Notes: generated from the letters alone by a model not told the origin. A stretch of 64,000 nucleotides of DNA from Myxococcales bacterium (GCA_020633295.1 JACKDW010000011.1:1-64000), one strand, 5' to 3'. Shown: positions 7,425 through 17,853, numbered from the stretch's first letter. Numbers and translations are program-made.

Positions 7425-9359
7425 ATGACACGATCAACTCCTGGACTCGCATACTCCCTGCTCATGAGCGCGGCGCTGCTCGCCGTCGGCTGCGGTGACA
7501 GCACCGCAGGCACCGCGACGGACGCGACCACCGGGAGCTCCGACTCCGACGAGACCACGGCGGGCCCCGGGAACGGCTCGGAGTCGACCGTTCAGCCGAC
7601 GACCGCGACGGAGACCGGCGGCACCGACAGCTCGGGCAGCTCGACCACGACCGACGACCCGAGCACGACGGACAACCCGACGACGGACAACCCGACGACG
7701 GACCCGACGACGGACCCGACGACGGACCCGACGACGGACCCGACGACGGACCCGACGACGGACTCAGGGACCTCGGGGTCGACCGGCGGCGACTTCTGCC
7801 TCGAGGGCGACATCGTCTGCGAGGACGGCGTCTCCAAGGTCTGCGACGGCGACGGCGGCTGGCTCGAGGAGACGCCCTGCGACGACGAGTGCGCCGACGG
7901 CATCGGCTGCGTGCTGTGCGTGCCCGGCTCGACGCAGTGCAACGGCGACGCGGTCGAGGTGTGCAACGGGCAGGGCGACGCCTGGGAGCCGGGCGAGACC
8001 TGCGACGGCCTGCAGGGCCTCGAGTGCGACGCGGACCTCGGGCAGTGCGTGGGCGCGTGCGCGGGCCTCGGGCTCAGCTACATCGGCTGCGACTACTACC
8101 CGACGGTCACGCTGCAGTATGACCTCTACAACACCTCGCCCAAGGACGACTTCGCGGTCGCGGTCGCCAACACCTCGGGCCAGACGGCCAACGTCACGGT
8201 GACGCGCGGCGCGATGATGGTGACGCAGTACACCGTGGCGCCGAACTCGGTGCAGGTGACCACGCTCCCGTGGGTCAACGCGCTCACGAAGGGCAACGGG
8301 CCGACCGTCAAGGTCACCGACGGCGCCTATCGCCTGCGCTCGGATCAGCCGGTCACGGTCTATCAGTTCAACCCGCTCAAGTCGACGACGACCAACGACG
8401 CCTCGCTGCTGCTGCCCGTCAACACGTGGCAGTTCAACTACATGATCGCGACGTGGGGCCACTGGACCCAGCTCGGGATCCCGTCGTTCTACGCGGTCAT
8501 CGCCAAGGAGGACGGGACCACGGTCACGCTCAACCCCTCGGCGACCGGCGGTCAGGTGCAGGCGGGCGCCGGCGTCGCGGGCAACGGCACGGGGCAGGTC
8601 GCGCTCGACGAGGGAGATGTCCTCGAGGTCATCAGCGCGGGCGGCGACCTCACGGGCACGATCGTCTCGTCCGACAAGCCCGTGCAGGTCTTCGGCGGGC
8701 ACAAGTGCACCAACGTGCCGTTCAGCGTCGCGGCCTGCGACCACCTCGAGGAGTCGATGTTCCCGATCGAGACGCTGGCGAAGGAGTACGTGGTCGTGCC
8801 GCCGGTGCAGGTGCCCAACAACAACCTCGCGAAGGCGCAGATGGTCCGCGTGATCGCGAGCGAGGACGACACCGAGCTGGTGTTCGAGCCGAACCAGGGG
8901 GTCAACACGATGCTCAACAACGCCGGCGACTTCGTCGAGCTGCCGACGACGACCGCGGCGTTCAAGGTCTCGTCCGAGAAGAAGATCATGGTCGCGCAGT
9001 ACATGGTCGGGCAGAACGCGGGCTACGGCACCAGCGACCCGTCGATGCTGCTCACCGTCCCGGCCGAGCAGTACCGCACGGAGTACCTGTTCTTCGCCGA
9101 GACCAACTGGGTCGAGAACTTCGTCGACATCATCGCGCCCGACGGCGCGACGGTCTCGGTCGACGGCGCGAACGTGAACGGGTGGTCGCAGGTCGGCAAC
9201 ACGGGCTTCTCGGTCGCGCACGTGAAGCTCAACAACGGGGGCGGCGGCACGCACTCGGTGCAGGCGAACCAGAAGGTCGGCATCAGCGTGTACGGGGTCC
9301 AGAGCGCCGGCAGCTACTGGTTCCCGGGCGGGCTCGACCTCAACCTCATCCCGCAGTAG
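7425..9359 (+). CDS. IgGFc-binding-type surface lipoprotein with TTDP linker
   Basis: The ATG at 7425 gives 644 residues with a clear lipoprotein signal (LLAVGC, Cys23). Residues ~24-125 are a low-complexity Thr/Ser/Asp linker ending in PTTD repeats coded by a 12-bp tandem array. Residues ~125-215 are a Cys-rich segment with two repeats of the type C..G....VC(N/D)G. From ~215 to the end, the sequence fits the IgGFc-binding-protein N-terminal family: YDLYNTSPKDDFAVAVANTS, LRSDQPVTVYQFNPL, DASLLLPVNTW, and VFGGHKCTNVP..CDHLEE. The family's name is historical; in myxobacteria the ligand is unknown. It is probably displayed on the outer membrane, with the linker as a stalk. Its stop overlaps the convergent gene by 14 bp. 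Confidence 0.85.
   Translation: MTRSTPGLAYSLLMSAALLAVGCGDSTAGTATDATTGSSDSDETTAGPGNGSESTVQPTTATETGGTDSSGSSTTTDDPSTTDNPTTDNPTTDPTTDPTTDPTTDPTTDPTTDSGTSGSTGGDFCLEGDIVCEDGVSKVCDGDGGWLEETPCDDECADGIGCVLCVPGSTQCNGDAVEVCNGQGDAWEPGETCDGLQGLECDADLGQCVGACAGLGLSYIGCDYYPTVTLQYDLYNTSPKDDFAVAVANTSGQTANVTVTRGAMMVTQYTVAPNSVQVTTLPWVNALTKGNGPTVKVTDGAYRLRSDQPVTVYQFNPLKSTTTNDASLLLPVNTWQFNYMIATWGHWTQLGIPSFYAVIAKEDGTTVTLNPSATGGQVQAGAGVAGNGTGQVALDEGDVLEVISAGGDLTGTIVSSDKPVQVFGGHKCTNVPFSVAACDHLEESMFPIETLAKEYVVVPPVQVPNNNLAKAQMVRVIASEDDTELVFEPNQGVNTMLNNAGDFVELPTTTAAFKVSSEKKIMVAQYMVGQNAGYGTSDPSMLLTVPAEQYRTEYLFFAETNWVENFVDIIAPDGATVSVDGANVNGWSQVGNTGFSVAHVKLNNGGGGTHSVQANQKVGISVYGVQSAGSYWFPGGLDLNLIPQ
7663..7763. repeat. Tandem repeat of 12/15-bp units, coding (PTTD repeats)
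   Basis: Two 15-bp units (encoding TTDNP) run into five nearly identical 12-bp units CCGACGACGGAC, encoding PTTD. It lies in the stalk linker of the IgGFc-binding-type lipoprotein. Confidence 0.9.
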
Positions 9360-10412
9360 GCGCGGGCGCGGCCGGCGTGCAGGCGCCGGCCGCCGCCTCC
9401 GCGCGCGTCTCTGATACCTGACCCTCGAGGCAGAATACGCCGAGCGGCGCGCGAAGCTCCGGCTCCAGCGGCGTGTCCAGGCGCCAGCGCAGCGCGCAGC
9501 GGCGCGGCGCGTCGAGCTCGGGCGCGTCTTCGAAGAACACCGGGACGCGGCGCGTGATCAGGTCGCCGGGCTCGAGCGCCCAGAGCTCGCCGTAGACGCC
9601 GCTGTCGCCCGTCACCATGGTCCCGTCGCGCAGCGCGCAGCGGGCCGTGACCGCGAGCTGGCGGTCGTCGAGCGCCGCCTCGCCGCGCAGCAGCGTGACG
9701 TGGACGTCGAGGTAGCGCTCGTCCTCGTCGGCGCGCGCGAGCGCGAGGGTCGTTCGGCGGACCTCGAGCGGGAGCTCGACCGACCAGCTGCCCGCGGGCG
9801 TGCCGGTCGCCGGCCGGCCGCCGCCGTCGTGGCTGAAGCGCTCGGGGAGCCGCGTGGCCTCGCTCGCGAGCACCCCCGGCTGGAAGTAGAAGTCGAGCTC
9901 GCAGCGCAGCGGCGCCGCGGGCAGCCCGAGGTCGAAGAACGCGACGCCGCTGCGCGGCGGCGCCGGCCCGGTCGAGACGCCGAGCAGCGGCTTCGTCAGC
10001 ACGTCCGCGCGCGTCTCCTGCCCGACGAGACAGGCGACGCGCGTGACGAGGCGCGCGCCGGGGGGCGGCGCGGCGACGCCGGGCAGGCCCGCGACGACGT
10101 ACTCGACGTTGGCCCGAAGCCCCTGTCCGAGCAGCCCGGGCGTCAGCTCGAGCGTCGCGCTGCGGACCGCGATCGGCAGCTCGCCGTCCGCGGGGTCGGG
10201 CGCGGGCGGCTGGACGAACGCGCGGGGCTCGGGGTCGGGCGCTCGCTGGGCGCGGGCGCGGCGATCAGGGCCGGCGTCGCGTCGCCGGGCGCGGGCGCGG
10301 CGGGTGGCGGCGGCGCGTCGTCGGGCGCGGGCGCCGAGTCGCAGGCGAGCCCGCCGGCCGCGACGGCGATCGCGAGGCCGCGCTGGCGGAGTGCTTTGAG
10401 TCGCGCGCTCAT
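9346..10412 (-). pseudogene. Lipoprotein gene with an apparent frameshift
   Basis: The ATG at 10412 opens a typical lipoprotein start (LAIAVAAGGLAC, Cys24, then an Ala/Pro linker) but this frame terminates at 10143. The body of the protein, from the Pro-rich PAPDPADGELPIAVR onward to 9346, continues in another frame. The switch falls in the Ala/Pro-rich linker, roughly 10200-10265. Total length 1067 bp is one base short of a multiple of three, so one missing base (mutation or assembly error in a G/C run) would restore a ~355-residue lipoprotein. The body (~250 residues) has no recognised motif; it shows beta-rich segments and three Cys. It is convergent with the IgGFc-type gene. Confidence 0.7.
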
Positions 10413-10500
10413 GGTCGAGCATCGTCGTCAGTCGCCGCGTCGCCGTCAATCCCCGCCTGGCGCTCGCCGACGTCACGGTCCGCGGAGGCGCGAGGACGTC

Positions 10501-10546
10501 GTCGCGGTCGCCGAGCCCGCTCGCGGCGTCGCGGTCGCCGAGCCCG
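10501..10546. repeat. Direct repeat of 19 bp, two copies
   Basis: GTCGCGGTCGCCGAGCCCG occurs at 10501-10519 and again at 10528-10546, a 27-bp period, in the gap between the DUF4291 gene and the frameshifted lipoprotein gene. It is non-coding as far as can be seen. Confidence 0.85.
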
Positions 10547-10596
10547 GGTGACGCGACCCGCCCGTTCGTCGTCGGTCCGCGGAGCGGGCGCTTGGG

Positions 10597-11193
10597 TCAG
10601 GTGTCGACGTCCATCGCGAGCGCGTGACGGATCGCGGGGCTCACCGGCAGCGGGCGCTCGAGCGGGCCCGCCGGCAGCGGACGACGGCGCTGGATCGCGT
10701 CGTGGAGCTGATGGGCGAGCTCGGTGCGCTCCTCGATCCCGAGGATCCAGTCGTCGACGTAGCGCTGGACCGCGTCCCCGCGGATCCCCAGCTGCAGCGC
10801 GCGCCTCGCCAGCGGCCTGGTCTCGAGGTCGCGGTCGGGGTCCCACTGGTAGCGGACCTCCGACGCGTCGAGCGCTCGCCGCCACGTCTCCTCGTCCGCG
10901 TGCACGCTGGGCTCGAAGGACGTGGAGATCGCCTGCGCGAGGAGCTCCAGGAGGCCCGCGCGCCGGAGCCTGATCCGCAGGATCGCCTGCATCCTGCGCT
11001 TGCGCGCGTAGTCGGAGCGGTGCAGCATCCAGCCGAAGGACGGCTTGATCCACGTCATCCGCGCGCGGTTGAACCCCTGTCCCTTGGGGAATGTTTGGGC
11101 GCGGACGGCCGCGGCCGCGATCGACGGCTTGAAGGCCTGGTAGACGACGATCCCCTCGTCGTCGTAGTCCGCCCAGATCTCGCGGGCCGTCAT
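10597..11193 (-). CDS. DUF4291 family protein
   Basis: 198 residues from an ATG at 11193. The sequence matches the DUF4291 family over its whole length: REIWADYDDEGIVVYQAF at the N-terminus, the family hallmark RMTWIKPSFGWMLHRS at ~46-61, and RYQWDPDRDLE.. near 115. The family is widespread in bacteria and some fungi, usually as a stand-alone cytoplasmic protein of ~200 residues, with no established biochemical activity. Upstream lies a 12-bp tandem array (11244-11290). It is followed at 180 bp by the frameshifted lipoprotein on the same strand, with no sign of a functional link. Confidence 0.85.
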   Translation of the reverse strand: MTAREIWADYDDEGIVVYQAFKPSIAAAAVRAQTFPKGQGFNRARMTWIKPSFGWMLHRSDYARKRRMQAILRIRLRRAGLLELLAQAISTSFEPSVHADEETWRRALDASEVRYQWDPDRDLETRPLARRALQLGIRGDAVQRYVDDWILGIEERTELAHQLHDAIQRRRPLPAGPLERPLPVSPAIRHALAMDVDT

Positions 11194-11243
11194 CGCGGGC
11201 AGCGTACCAGCCGCGGCGCGCGGGAGCGCGCGGACGGCGTCGC

Positions 11244-11290
11244 GGGCAGCTTTACGGGCAGCTTTACGGGCAGCTTTACGGGCAGCTTAC
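11244..11290. repeat. Tandem repeat of 12-bp units, non-coding
   Basis: Three exact copies of GGGCAGCTTTAC plus a fourth with one base missing lie in the 140-bp divergent gap between the DUF4291 gene and the Gly-rich protein gene, 45 bp before the GTG of the latter. Confidence 0.95.
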
Positions 11291-11334
11291 AGAGCCGAAA
11301 CCACCGAGCGCGCCCGCCGGGCTATGCTCGCGCC

Positions 11335-12162
11335 GTGACACGCACCACGCTGCTGCTGATCGCCGGTCTCGTCGTCGCCTCCGGCGGCTTTTACTACGTC
11401 GTCGCGGGCGACTCCGACGCGGACGAGCCGGTCGCCTCGGCGGATGATGGGGCCGCGCGCGGCTCGCGACGCGCGCCCCCGCGACGCGACGACGCGCGCC
11501 CGCGCTCGAGCTCGAGCGACTCCGGCGATCTCGAGCGGCGCGTGGCGGCGCTCGAGAAAGAGCTGCGCACGGTCAAGGCCCAGCTCCGGATGCAGCGCGG
11601 CGCGATCACGCTCAGCGGCTCCGGCTCCCGCGATGACGACCTCGAGGACGCGGTCTTCGGCGAGTCGGGCGGGGGCGGCGGCGGCGTGTTCGAGGAGCGC
11701 GTCCGCGACGTGCTCGAGGAGGAGCGGGCCGAGGAGCGCGAGCGTCGCGACGAGCGACGGCGCGAGCGCGTCGCCGAGCGCAACACCGAGGCGCTCGCCA
11801 GCTTCGCCGCCGTGGCCGGGGTGGCCGCGTCGGTGCAGACGGACATCGGCAACCTGTGGACCGGCGAGTCCGAGCAGCTGATGGAGATCATCCGGCAGGC
11901 CCGCGAGGGCGACCGCGACTGGCAGGCGGTCCGCGACGACGTCCAGAAGCTGCGGGAGGAGACCGACGCGTCGGCGAAGGAGCTGCTGACCGAGGAGCAG
12001 TACGCGGAGTACCTCAACCACAGGCCGCAGGGCGGCCCGGGCGGCCGCGGAGGTCGCTGGGGCCGCGATGGCGGCGGAGGCGGAGGCGGAGGCGGAGGCG
12101 GTGGCTTCGGCGGCCGAGGTGGCCGAGGCGGTGGAGGCGGCGGAGGCGGAGGCCGCGAGTAG
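11335..12162 (+). CDS. Membrane-anchored coiled-coil protein with Gly-rich tail
   Basis: The GTG at 11335 gives 275 residues beginning with one hydrophobic segment (TLLLIAGLVVASGGFYYVV, ~5-23), which acts as a signal anchor. The periplasmic part has a Ser/Arg linker, a heptad-like stretch (LERRVAALEKELRTVKAQLRMQRG, given here only as ~80-103), a charged Glu/Arg helix (~130-155), then a helical domain whose LREETDASAKELLTEEQYAEY is reminiscent of the helical LTxEQ repeats in Spy/CpxP-type chaperones, though too weak to assign. The last ~45 residues are almost only Gly and Arg. Function unknown. A perfect hairpin terminator follows. Confidence 0.6.
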   Translation: MTRTTLLLIAGLVVASGGFYYVVAGDSDADEPVASADDGAARGSRRAPPRRDDARPRSSSSDSGDLERRVAALEKELRTVKAQLRMQRGAITLSGSGSRDDDLEDAVFGESGGGGGGVFEERVRDVLEEERAEERERRDERRRERVAERNTEALASFAAVAGVAASVQTDIGNLWTGESEQLMEIIRQAREGDRDWQAVRDDVQKLREETDASAKELLTEEQYAEYLNHRPQGGPGGRGGRWGRDGGGGGGGGGGGGFGGRGGRGGGGGGGGGRE

Positions 12163-12190
12163 TCGTCGCGCGCTCCAGCGCACAGACGAA

Positions 12191-12221
12191 GAGAGCCGAC
12201 GAGCGCAGCTCGTCGGCTCTC
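12191..12221. terminator. Bidirectional hairpin terminator
   Basis: A perfect 14-bp stem (12191-12204 with 12208-12221) and a 3-base loop sit between two convergent genes, the Gly-rich protein and the DUF934 gene. There is no T-run on either side, as is usual in GC-rich genomes. Confidence 0.85.
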
Positions 12222-12240
12222 GCGCGTGACGCGTCGGCGA

Positions 12241-12778
12241 TTAACCGAGCGCGCGGCGGCGGTACAGCGGCGCCTGATCCTCGGCGCCCTGGTACACGAC
12301 CGAGAAGCTCTCGAGCGCGCGCAGGGCCGTCTCGACGCGCTTGTCCTGGCGCAGCTCGAAGCTGTCGAAGCCGCAGCGCCGCATGAAGAACAGCTGGTCG
12401 GGCAGCACGTCGCCGGTCGCTCGCAGCTCGCCGGTGAAGCCGTGACGCATCCGCAGCAGCCGCGCCGTCGTGTAGAAGCGGCCGTCGACGAACTTGTGCA
12501 CGTGGATCTCGATGAGCGCGAGGTGGCCCACGTCATCGGCGATCGAGGCCGCGAGCTCGTCGGTCTGCAGGCGCACGCCAACCCGGCCGCCGCGCGTGAG
12601 CAGGGCGGCGCGGTCGCGACGCCAGCGGGCGCTCGAGACGAGGACGTCGCGCGCGCGCGTCAACACCGGCAGCGGCGCGTCGTCGTCGATCCACGTCCAC
12701 TCGTCGCGCACGAGCGCGCCGTCGCGGATGATCGAGCGCCCCGTGATCGCGGGCGAGACCTGCACGTTCAGTGAACCA

Positions 12779-12792
<14 letters not shown>
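12241..12792 (-). CDS. DUF934 family protein, sulfite-reduction accessory (CysX-like)
   Basis: 183 residues from an ATG at 12792. The segment DELAASIADDVGHLALIEIHVHKFVDGRFYTTARLLRMRHGF contains the DUF934 signature (FxDGRxYTxARLLRxRxGFxGELRAxGDVLxDQ), with RATGDVLPDQLFFMRRCGFDSF following. In proteobacteria, genes of this family regularly follow the sulfite reductase hemoprotein gene; the protein is annotated as an oxidoreductase 'probably involved in sulfite reduction', but no activity is proven. The start overlaps the end of cysI by 14 bp, indicating translational coupling. The gene is last in the DUF2849-cysI-DUF934 operon and ends before a shared terminator. Confidence 0.88.
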
Positions 12793-14446
<1,654 letters not shown>

Positions 14447-14501
14447 GGGATGTCGTGGGCTCGCGTCGGTGCGGTTCGTCGCGGTTCGTCGCGGTGCGTC
14501 C

Positions 14502-14777
14502 TCAGCTGGCGATCGCGATCGTCGGGCCGCCGCTGGCGCGGATCTTCTCGCGCAGCGACGCGGGCTGCGGGCGCGCGCGGTCGACGAGGACCTCGATCAC
14601 GTAGGGGTCGCAGACGACGAACTCGTCGCCACGCGCCGACTGCAGCATGCGCGCGAGCTCGTCTTGATCGAGCGTGACGTGCCCATCCGCGAGGCGGTCG
14701 GTCCACGTGTGGTCACGCTTCATGTAGATGGGGCGCCCGTCGGCGGTCGCCGCTCCTGTCACCATCTGCTGGGTCAT
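14502..14777 (-). CDS. DUF2849 family small protein
   Basis: 91 residues from an ATG at 14777. It shows the DUF2849 pattern: a short N-terminal strand with VTGAATADGRPIYM, then W..RL.DG near 26, a VCDPYVIEV segment and a final RASGGPTI. The family occurs almost only directly upstream of sulfite reductase genes in proteobacteria and is thought to help sulfur assimilation, though its role is not established. It is the first gene of the operon; its promoter lies in the AT-rich stretch just upstream. Confidence 0.85.
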   Translation of the reverse strand: MTQQMVTGAATADGRPIYMKRDHTWTDRLADGHVTLDQDELARMLQSARGDEFVVCDPYVIEVLVDRARPQPASLREKIRASGGPTIAIAS

Positions 14778-15061
14778 CGTCGACTCCTTGGTGGTCGAAG
14801 CGTGGCATAATTTATTTACGGTTTTCTACGATATTTTATAGGTTTTCCATCGCGCATCCAAGGAACTGGCGACAAAACGCTGAATATCCGCCGTTATACC
14901 GTCGATTATTATACGGTTAAATACGATTAAAAATCCGCGCGGGGGACCCTCCCGGGGGGCGCGCCTCGGTTGCCACGCCGGCGCCCGTGCCGGCACACTG
15001 CCGACATCAGGCGCGTCGCCTGACCCGGCTTCGCTGTCGACGCACCGCACGAGGAGCGCAC
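14778..15061. promoter_or_regulatory. AT-rich divergent control region of the sulfite-reduction operon
   Basis: Bases ~14807-14935 are strongly AT-rich in an otherwise ~70% GC window. The motif TACGGTT-N3-TACGAT occurs twice in the same orientation: 14817-14832 and 14912-14927 (identical outside the 3-base spacer). Between them lie ACCGT (14898-14902) and ACGGT (14913-14917) in inverted order. The near copy is ~40 bp before the ATG of the DUF2849 gene, where a promoter is expected. The likely reading is a pair of operator half-sites for a sulfur or redox regulator; the regulator is not in the window. The region also precedes the rightward acyl-CoA dehydrogenase gene. Confidence 0.6.
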
Positions 15062-16261
15062 GTGACCGATCTCGAGACGTTTCGTTTGCAAACCCGCGCC
15101 TGGCTCGAGGACCACGCGCCCGCGTCGCTGCGGGACGCCGCCGAGTCCCGCGGACCCGGCGGGTTCTGGGGCGGTCGCCGGGCCAAGGACGCGCCCGCCG
15201 ATGAGCGCCGCTGGCTCGAGGTGATGGCGGAGCGCGGGTGGACGGCGCCGACCTGGCCGAAGGCCTACGGCGGCGGCGGGCTGTCCGCCGCGGAGGCGCG
15301 GGTCGTCGACGAGGAGCGCCGCCGCCTCCAGATGCCGCCGCCGCTCGTCGGCTTCGGCCTCAAGATGATCGGCCCGACGCTGCTGCGCTTCGGCACCGAG
15401 GCGCAGAAGCAGGAGCACATCCCCAAGATCGTCCGCGGGGAGATCCGCTGGTGCCAGGGCTACTCCGAGCCCGGCTCCGGCTCCGACCTCGCCTCGCTGC
15501 AGACGCGCGCGGTGCTCGAGGAGGGCGAGTACGTGATCAACGGGCAGAAGGTCTGGACCTCCTACGCCGACCAGTCCGACTGGATCTTCTGCCTGGTGCG
15601 CACCGACCCCGCCGCGAAGAAGCAGGCCGGGATCACGTTCATCCTGTTCGACATGGATCAGCCGGGCATCACGGTGCGGCCGATCCCGCTGATCAGCGGG
15701 GCCTCGCCGTTCTGCGAGGTGTTCTTCGAGAACGCGCGCGCGCGGCCCGAGAACGTGATCCACGAGGTCAACGCCGGCTGGACGGTCGCCAAGGCGCTGC
15801 TGCAGCACGAGCGCGCGTGGATCGGCGAGCTGTTCGCGGGCTCGGTCGCGGGCGCGCGCGAGGAGCTCGTCGGCCTCGCGCGCGAGTACCTCGGCGCGCC
15901 CGAGGGCCCGATCCCCGACGCGCTCACGCGCGACGCGATCACGCGGGTGGCGATGGAGGAAGACGCGTTCTTGCTGACGCTCGAGCGCGCCGCCCAGCTC
16001 ACGCGCGCCGCCGGCGGGCGCCCCGGGCCCGAGAGCTCGGTGCTCAAGACCGCCGGCACCGAGCTCAACCAGGAGCGCTGCGCGCTCGCGGTGCAGCTCG
16101 CGGGGCCGCAGGCGCTGGGCTGGGAAGGACCTGGCTTTACCGACAGGGAGCTGACGCTGGCGCGCACCTGGCTGCGCTCCCGCGGCAACACCATCGAGGG
16201 CGGCACCACCGAGATCCAGCTCAACATCATCGCCAAGCACGTGCTCGGGCTGCCCGACTGA
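15062..16261 (+). CDS. Acyl-CoA dehydrogenase, catalytic-type subunit
   Basis: The GTG at 15062 follows a GAGGAG ribosome binding site and gives 399 residues. Family motifs: WCQGYSEPGSGSDLASL (FAD/acyl site, ~137-153), INGQKVWTSYA, and the C-terminal NTIEGGTTEIQLNIIAKHVLGLP in which Glu of IEGG sits where ACAD enzymes carry their catalytic base. It dehydrogenates an acyl-CoA thioester at alpha-beta, passing electrons to ETF. The next gene encodes a second, shorter ACAD 43 bp away; such pairs often form alpha2-beta2 enzymes that act on bulky (for example steroid side-chain) acyl-CoAs in actinobacteria. The substrate here is unknown. Confidence 0.85.
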   Translation: MTDLETFRLQTRAWLEDHAPASLRDAAESRGPGGFWGGRRAKDAPADERRWLEVMAERGWTAPTWPKAYGGGGLSAAEARVVDEERRRLQMPPPLVGFGLKMIGPTLLRFGTEAQKQEHIPKIVRGEIRWCQGYSEPGSGSDLASLQTRAVLEEGEYVINGQKVWTSYADQSDWIFCLVRTDPAAKKQAGITFILFDMDQPGITVRPIPLISGASPFCEVFFENARARPENVIHEVNAGWTVAKALLQHERAWIGELFAGSVAGAREELVGLAREYLGAPEGPIPDALTRDAITRVAMEEDAFLLTLERAAQLTRAAGGRPGPESSVLKTAGTELNQERCALAVQLAGPQALGWEGPGFTDRELTLARTWLRSRGNTIEGGTTEIQLNIIAKHVLGLPD

Positions 16262-16304
16262 GGCGCGCGAGCCGAGCTACAGGCCGAGGAAGGACGGAGA
16301 GACC

Positions 16305-17459
16305 GTGCAGCTGATCCGCAGCGAGACCGAGGCGATGCTGGCGACGAGCGCCCGCAAGTTCTTCACCGTGAATTCGCCGCTGGAGCGCGTGCGCGCGCTC
16401 CGTGACGCGCGCGACGAGACCGGCTTCAGCCGCGAGCTGTGGGCGCAGATGGCCGAGCTCGGGTGGACGGGGATGCTGGTGCCCGAGGAGCACGAGGGCA
16501 TGGGCATGGGCATGTCCGAGCTGTGCGTGGTGCTCGAGGAGGCCGGCCGCGCGCTCGCGCCCGAACCGTTCCTCTCCACGGTGCTGCTGTCGGCGCAGCT
16601 GATCGCGCGCGCCGGAACAGATGAGCAAAAAGACAGGTGGCTCGCGAGCGTCGCGCGCGGCGAGGCGACGCTCGCGCTCGCGCACCACGAGCGCGGGGCT
16701 CGGCACGCGCGCGCGCGCGTCGAGACCACGGCCGCGCGCGGCGAGGACGGCCGCTGGCGCGTCTCGGGGCGCAAGGCGCAGGTCGAGGACGGCCACGTCG
16801 CCGACGCGCTGCTGGTCACGGCTCGCAGCGCGGGCGCGGTCGACGACCCGGGCGGGCTGTGCCTGTTCCTCGTCGACCGGGAGGCGCCCGGCGTGAGCGT
16901 TACGCGTCAGCGCCGCGTCGACGAGCGCAACATCGCGATCGTGGAGCTGCGCGACGTCGAGCTCGGCGACGACGCGCTCGTCGGCCCGGCGGGGGCGGCC
17001 GCGAGCGCGCTCGAGCCGGTGCTGGACCGCGCGACGATCGGGCTGTGCGCCGAGATGCTCGGGTCGATGACGCGCGCCTTCGAGGACACGGTCGCGTACC
17101 TCAAGGAGCGCAAGCAGTTCGGCGTGCCGATCGGCACGTTTCAGGCGCTCAAGCACCGCGCCGCGCGGCTGTTCATGGGGCTGACGCTGGCGCGCTCCGT
17201 CGTCATGGCGGCCGCGCGCGCGGCCGACGACGACGACGCGAGCGCGGAGCACGTGGCCGCGATGGCGTCGCTCTGCAAGGCGCGCTGCAGCGACTGCTTC
17301 CTCCACGTCGCCAACGAGGGCGTGCAGCTGTTCGGCGGCGTCGGCATGACCGACGAGTACGACATCGGCCTGTTCCTCAAGCGCGCCCGCGTGGCCGAGC
17401 AGACCCTCGGCGACGCGGCCTGGCACCGCGATCGCTGGGCGCGGCTCATCGGCTTCTAG
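16305..17459 (+). CDS. Acyl-CoA dehydrogenase, partner-type subunit
   Basis: 384 residues from a GTG at 16305 preceded by a purine-rich GGACGGAGAG. N- and middle domains are ACAD-like (LGWTGMLVPEEHEGMGMGMSEL; AYLKERKQFGVPIGTFQALKHR), and the C-terminus has the typical VQLFGGVGMTDEYDIGLFLKRA. It lacks the IEGGT segment with the catalytic Glu seen in its neighbour, and the electron-shuttle loop between ~150 and 200 is Arg/Ala-rich and divergent. This is the pattern of the non-catalytic or half-site subunit in heteromeric ACADs. Same operon as the upstream gene. Confidence 0.82.
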   Translation: MQLIRSETEAMLATSARKFFTVNSPLERVRALRDARDETGFSRELWAQMAELGWTGMLVPEEHEGMGMGMSELCVVLEEAGRALAPEPFLSTVLLSAQLIARAGTDEQKDRWLASVARGEATLALAHHERGARHARARVETTAARGEDGRWRVSGRKAQVEDGHVADALLVTARSAGAVDDPGGLCLFLVDREAPGVSVTRQRRVDERNIAIVELRDVELGDDALVGPAGAAASALEPVLDRATIGLCAEMLGSMTRAFEDTVAYLKERKQFGVPIGTFQALKHRAARLFMGLTLARSVVMAAARAADDDDASAEHVAAMASLCKARCSDCFLHVANEGVQLFGGVGMTDEYDIGLFLKRARVAEQTLGDAAWHRDRWARLIGF

Positions 17460-17853
17460 GCCGCGCGCCCGCCGGCGTCGCCTCGTCGAGCGCGCGTGCG
17501 CGACCTGTCCTTTCGAACGCTCTCGCGGGCGTCCGACCGGGGTGTTTGAAGAGTCATGTTTGACGCGAGCGCGCGGCGCGACGCGAGGGCCGCCGGGAGG
17601 TTGAGCGTGACGTTCTTGCGGGGCGGAATACGGAGACTGCGTGGGTGGTCGAGACACCGCGTCCGACCTCGCTGTGGTTGTTGGACCCCGACGCGTGCGC
17701 GACGCGGCGCGCCGGCCGCAGGGCCGCCGCGCGGCGCGCGACCGCGTGCGCGCAAAGATGTCCCAAAAGACATTTTGTATTCAGATCCGGCCGTCGGGTC
17801 TACTGCCGCGGGCCGTTCGGTCGCATAATTACCGACGGAGGACCTGACCCCAC
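17460..17853. promoter_or_regulatory. Intergenic region before the HEAT-repeat lipoprotein
   Basis: This 394-bp gap lies between two rightward genes. Near its end are a CATAAT box (17824-17829), a possible -10 with no good -35, and a GGAGG ribosome binding site (17836-17840) before the ATG. A small TGTC-N6-GACA inverted repeat is at 17759-17772. No coding frame in it looks real. Confidence 0.45.

Noticed and set aside
17756..17768. AGATGTCCCAAAA shared by 17756-17768 and (reverse strand) the ogt start near 43005
   Set aside because: In ogt it is the start of the coding region (MSQN); the other copy is intergenic with different surroundings. Most likely chance.
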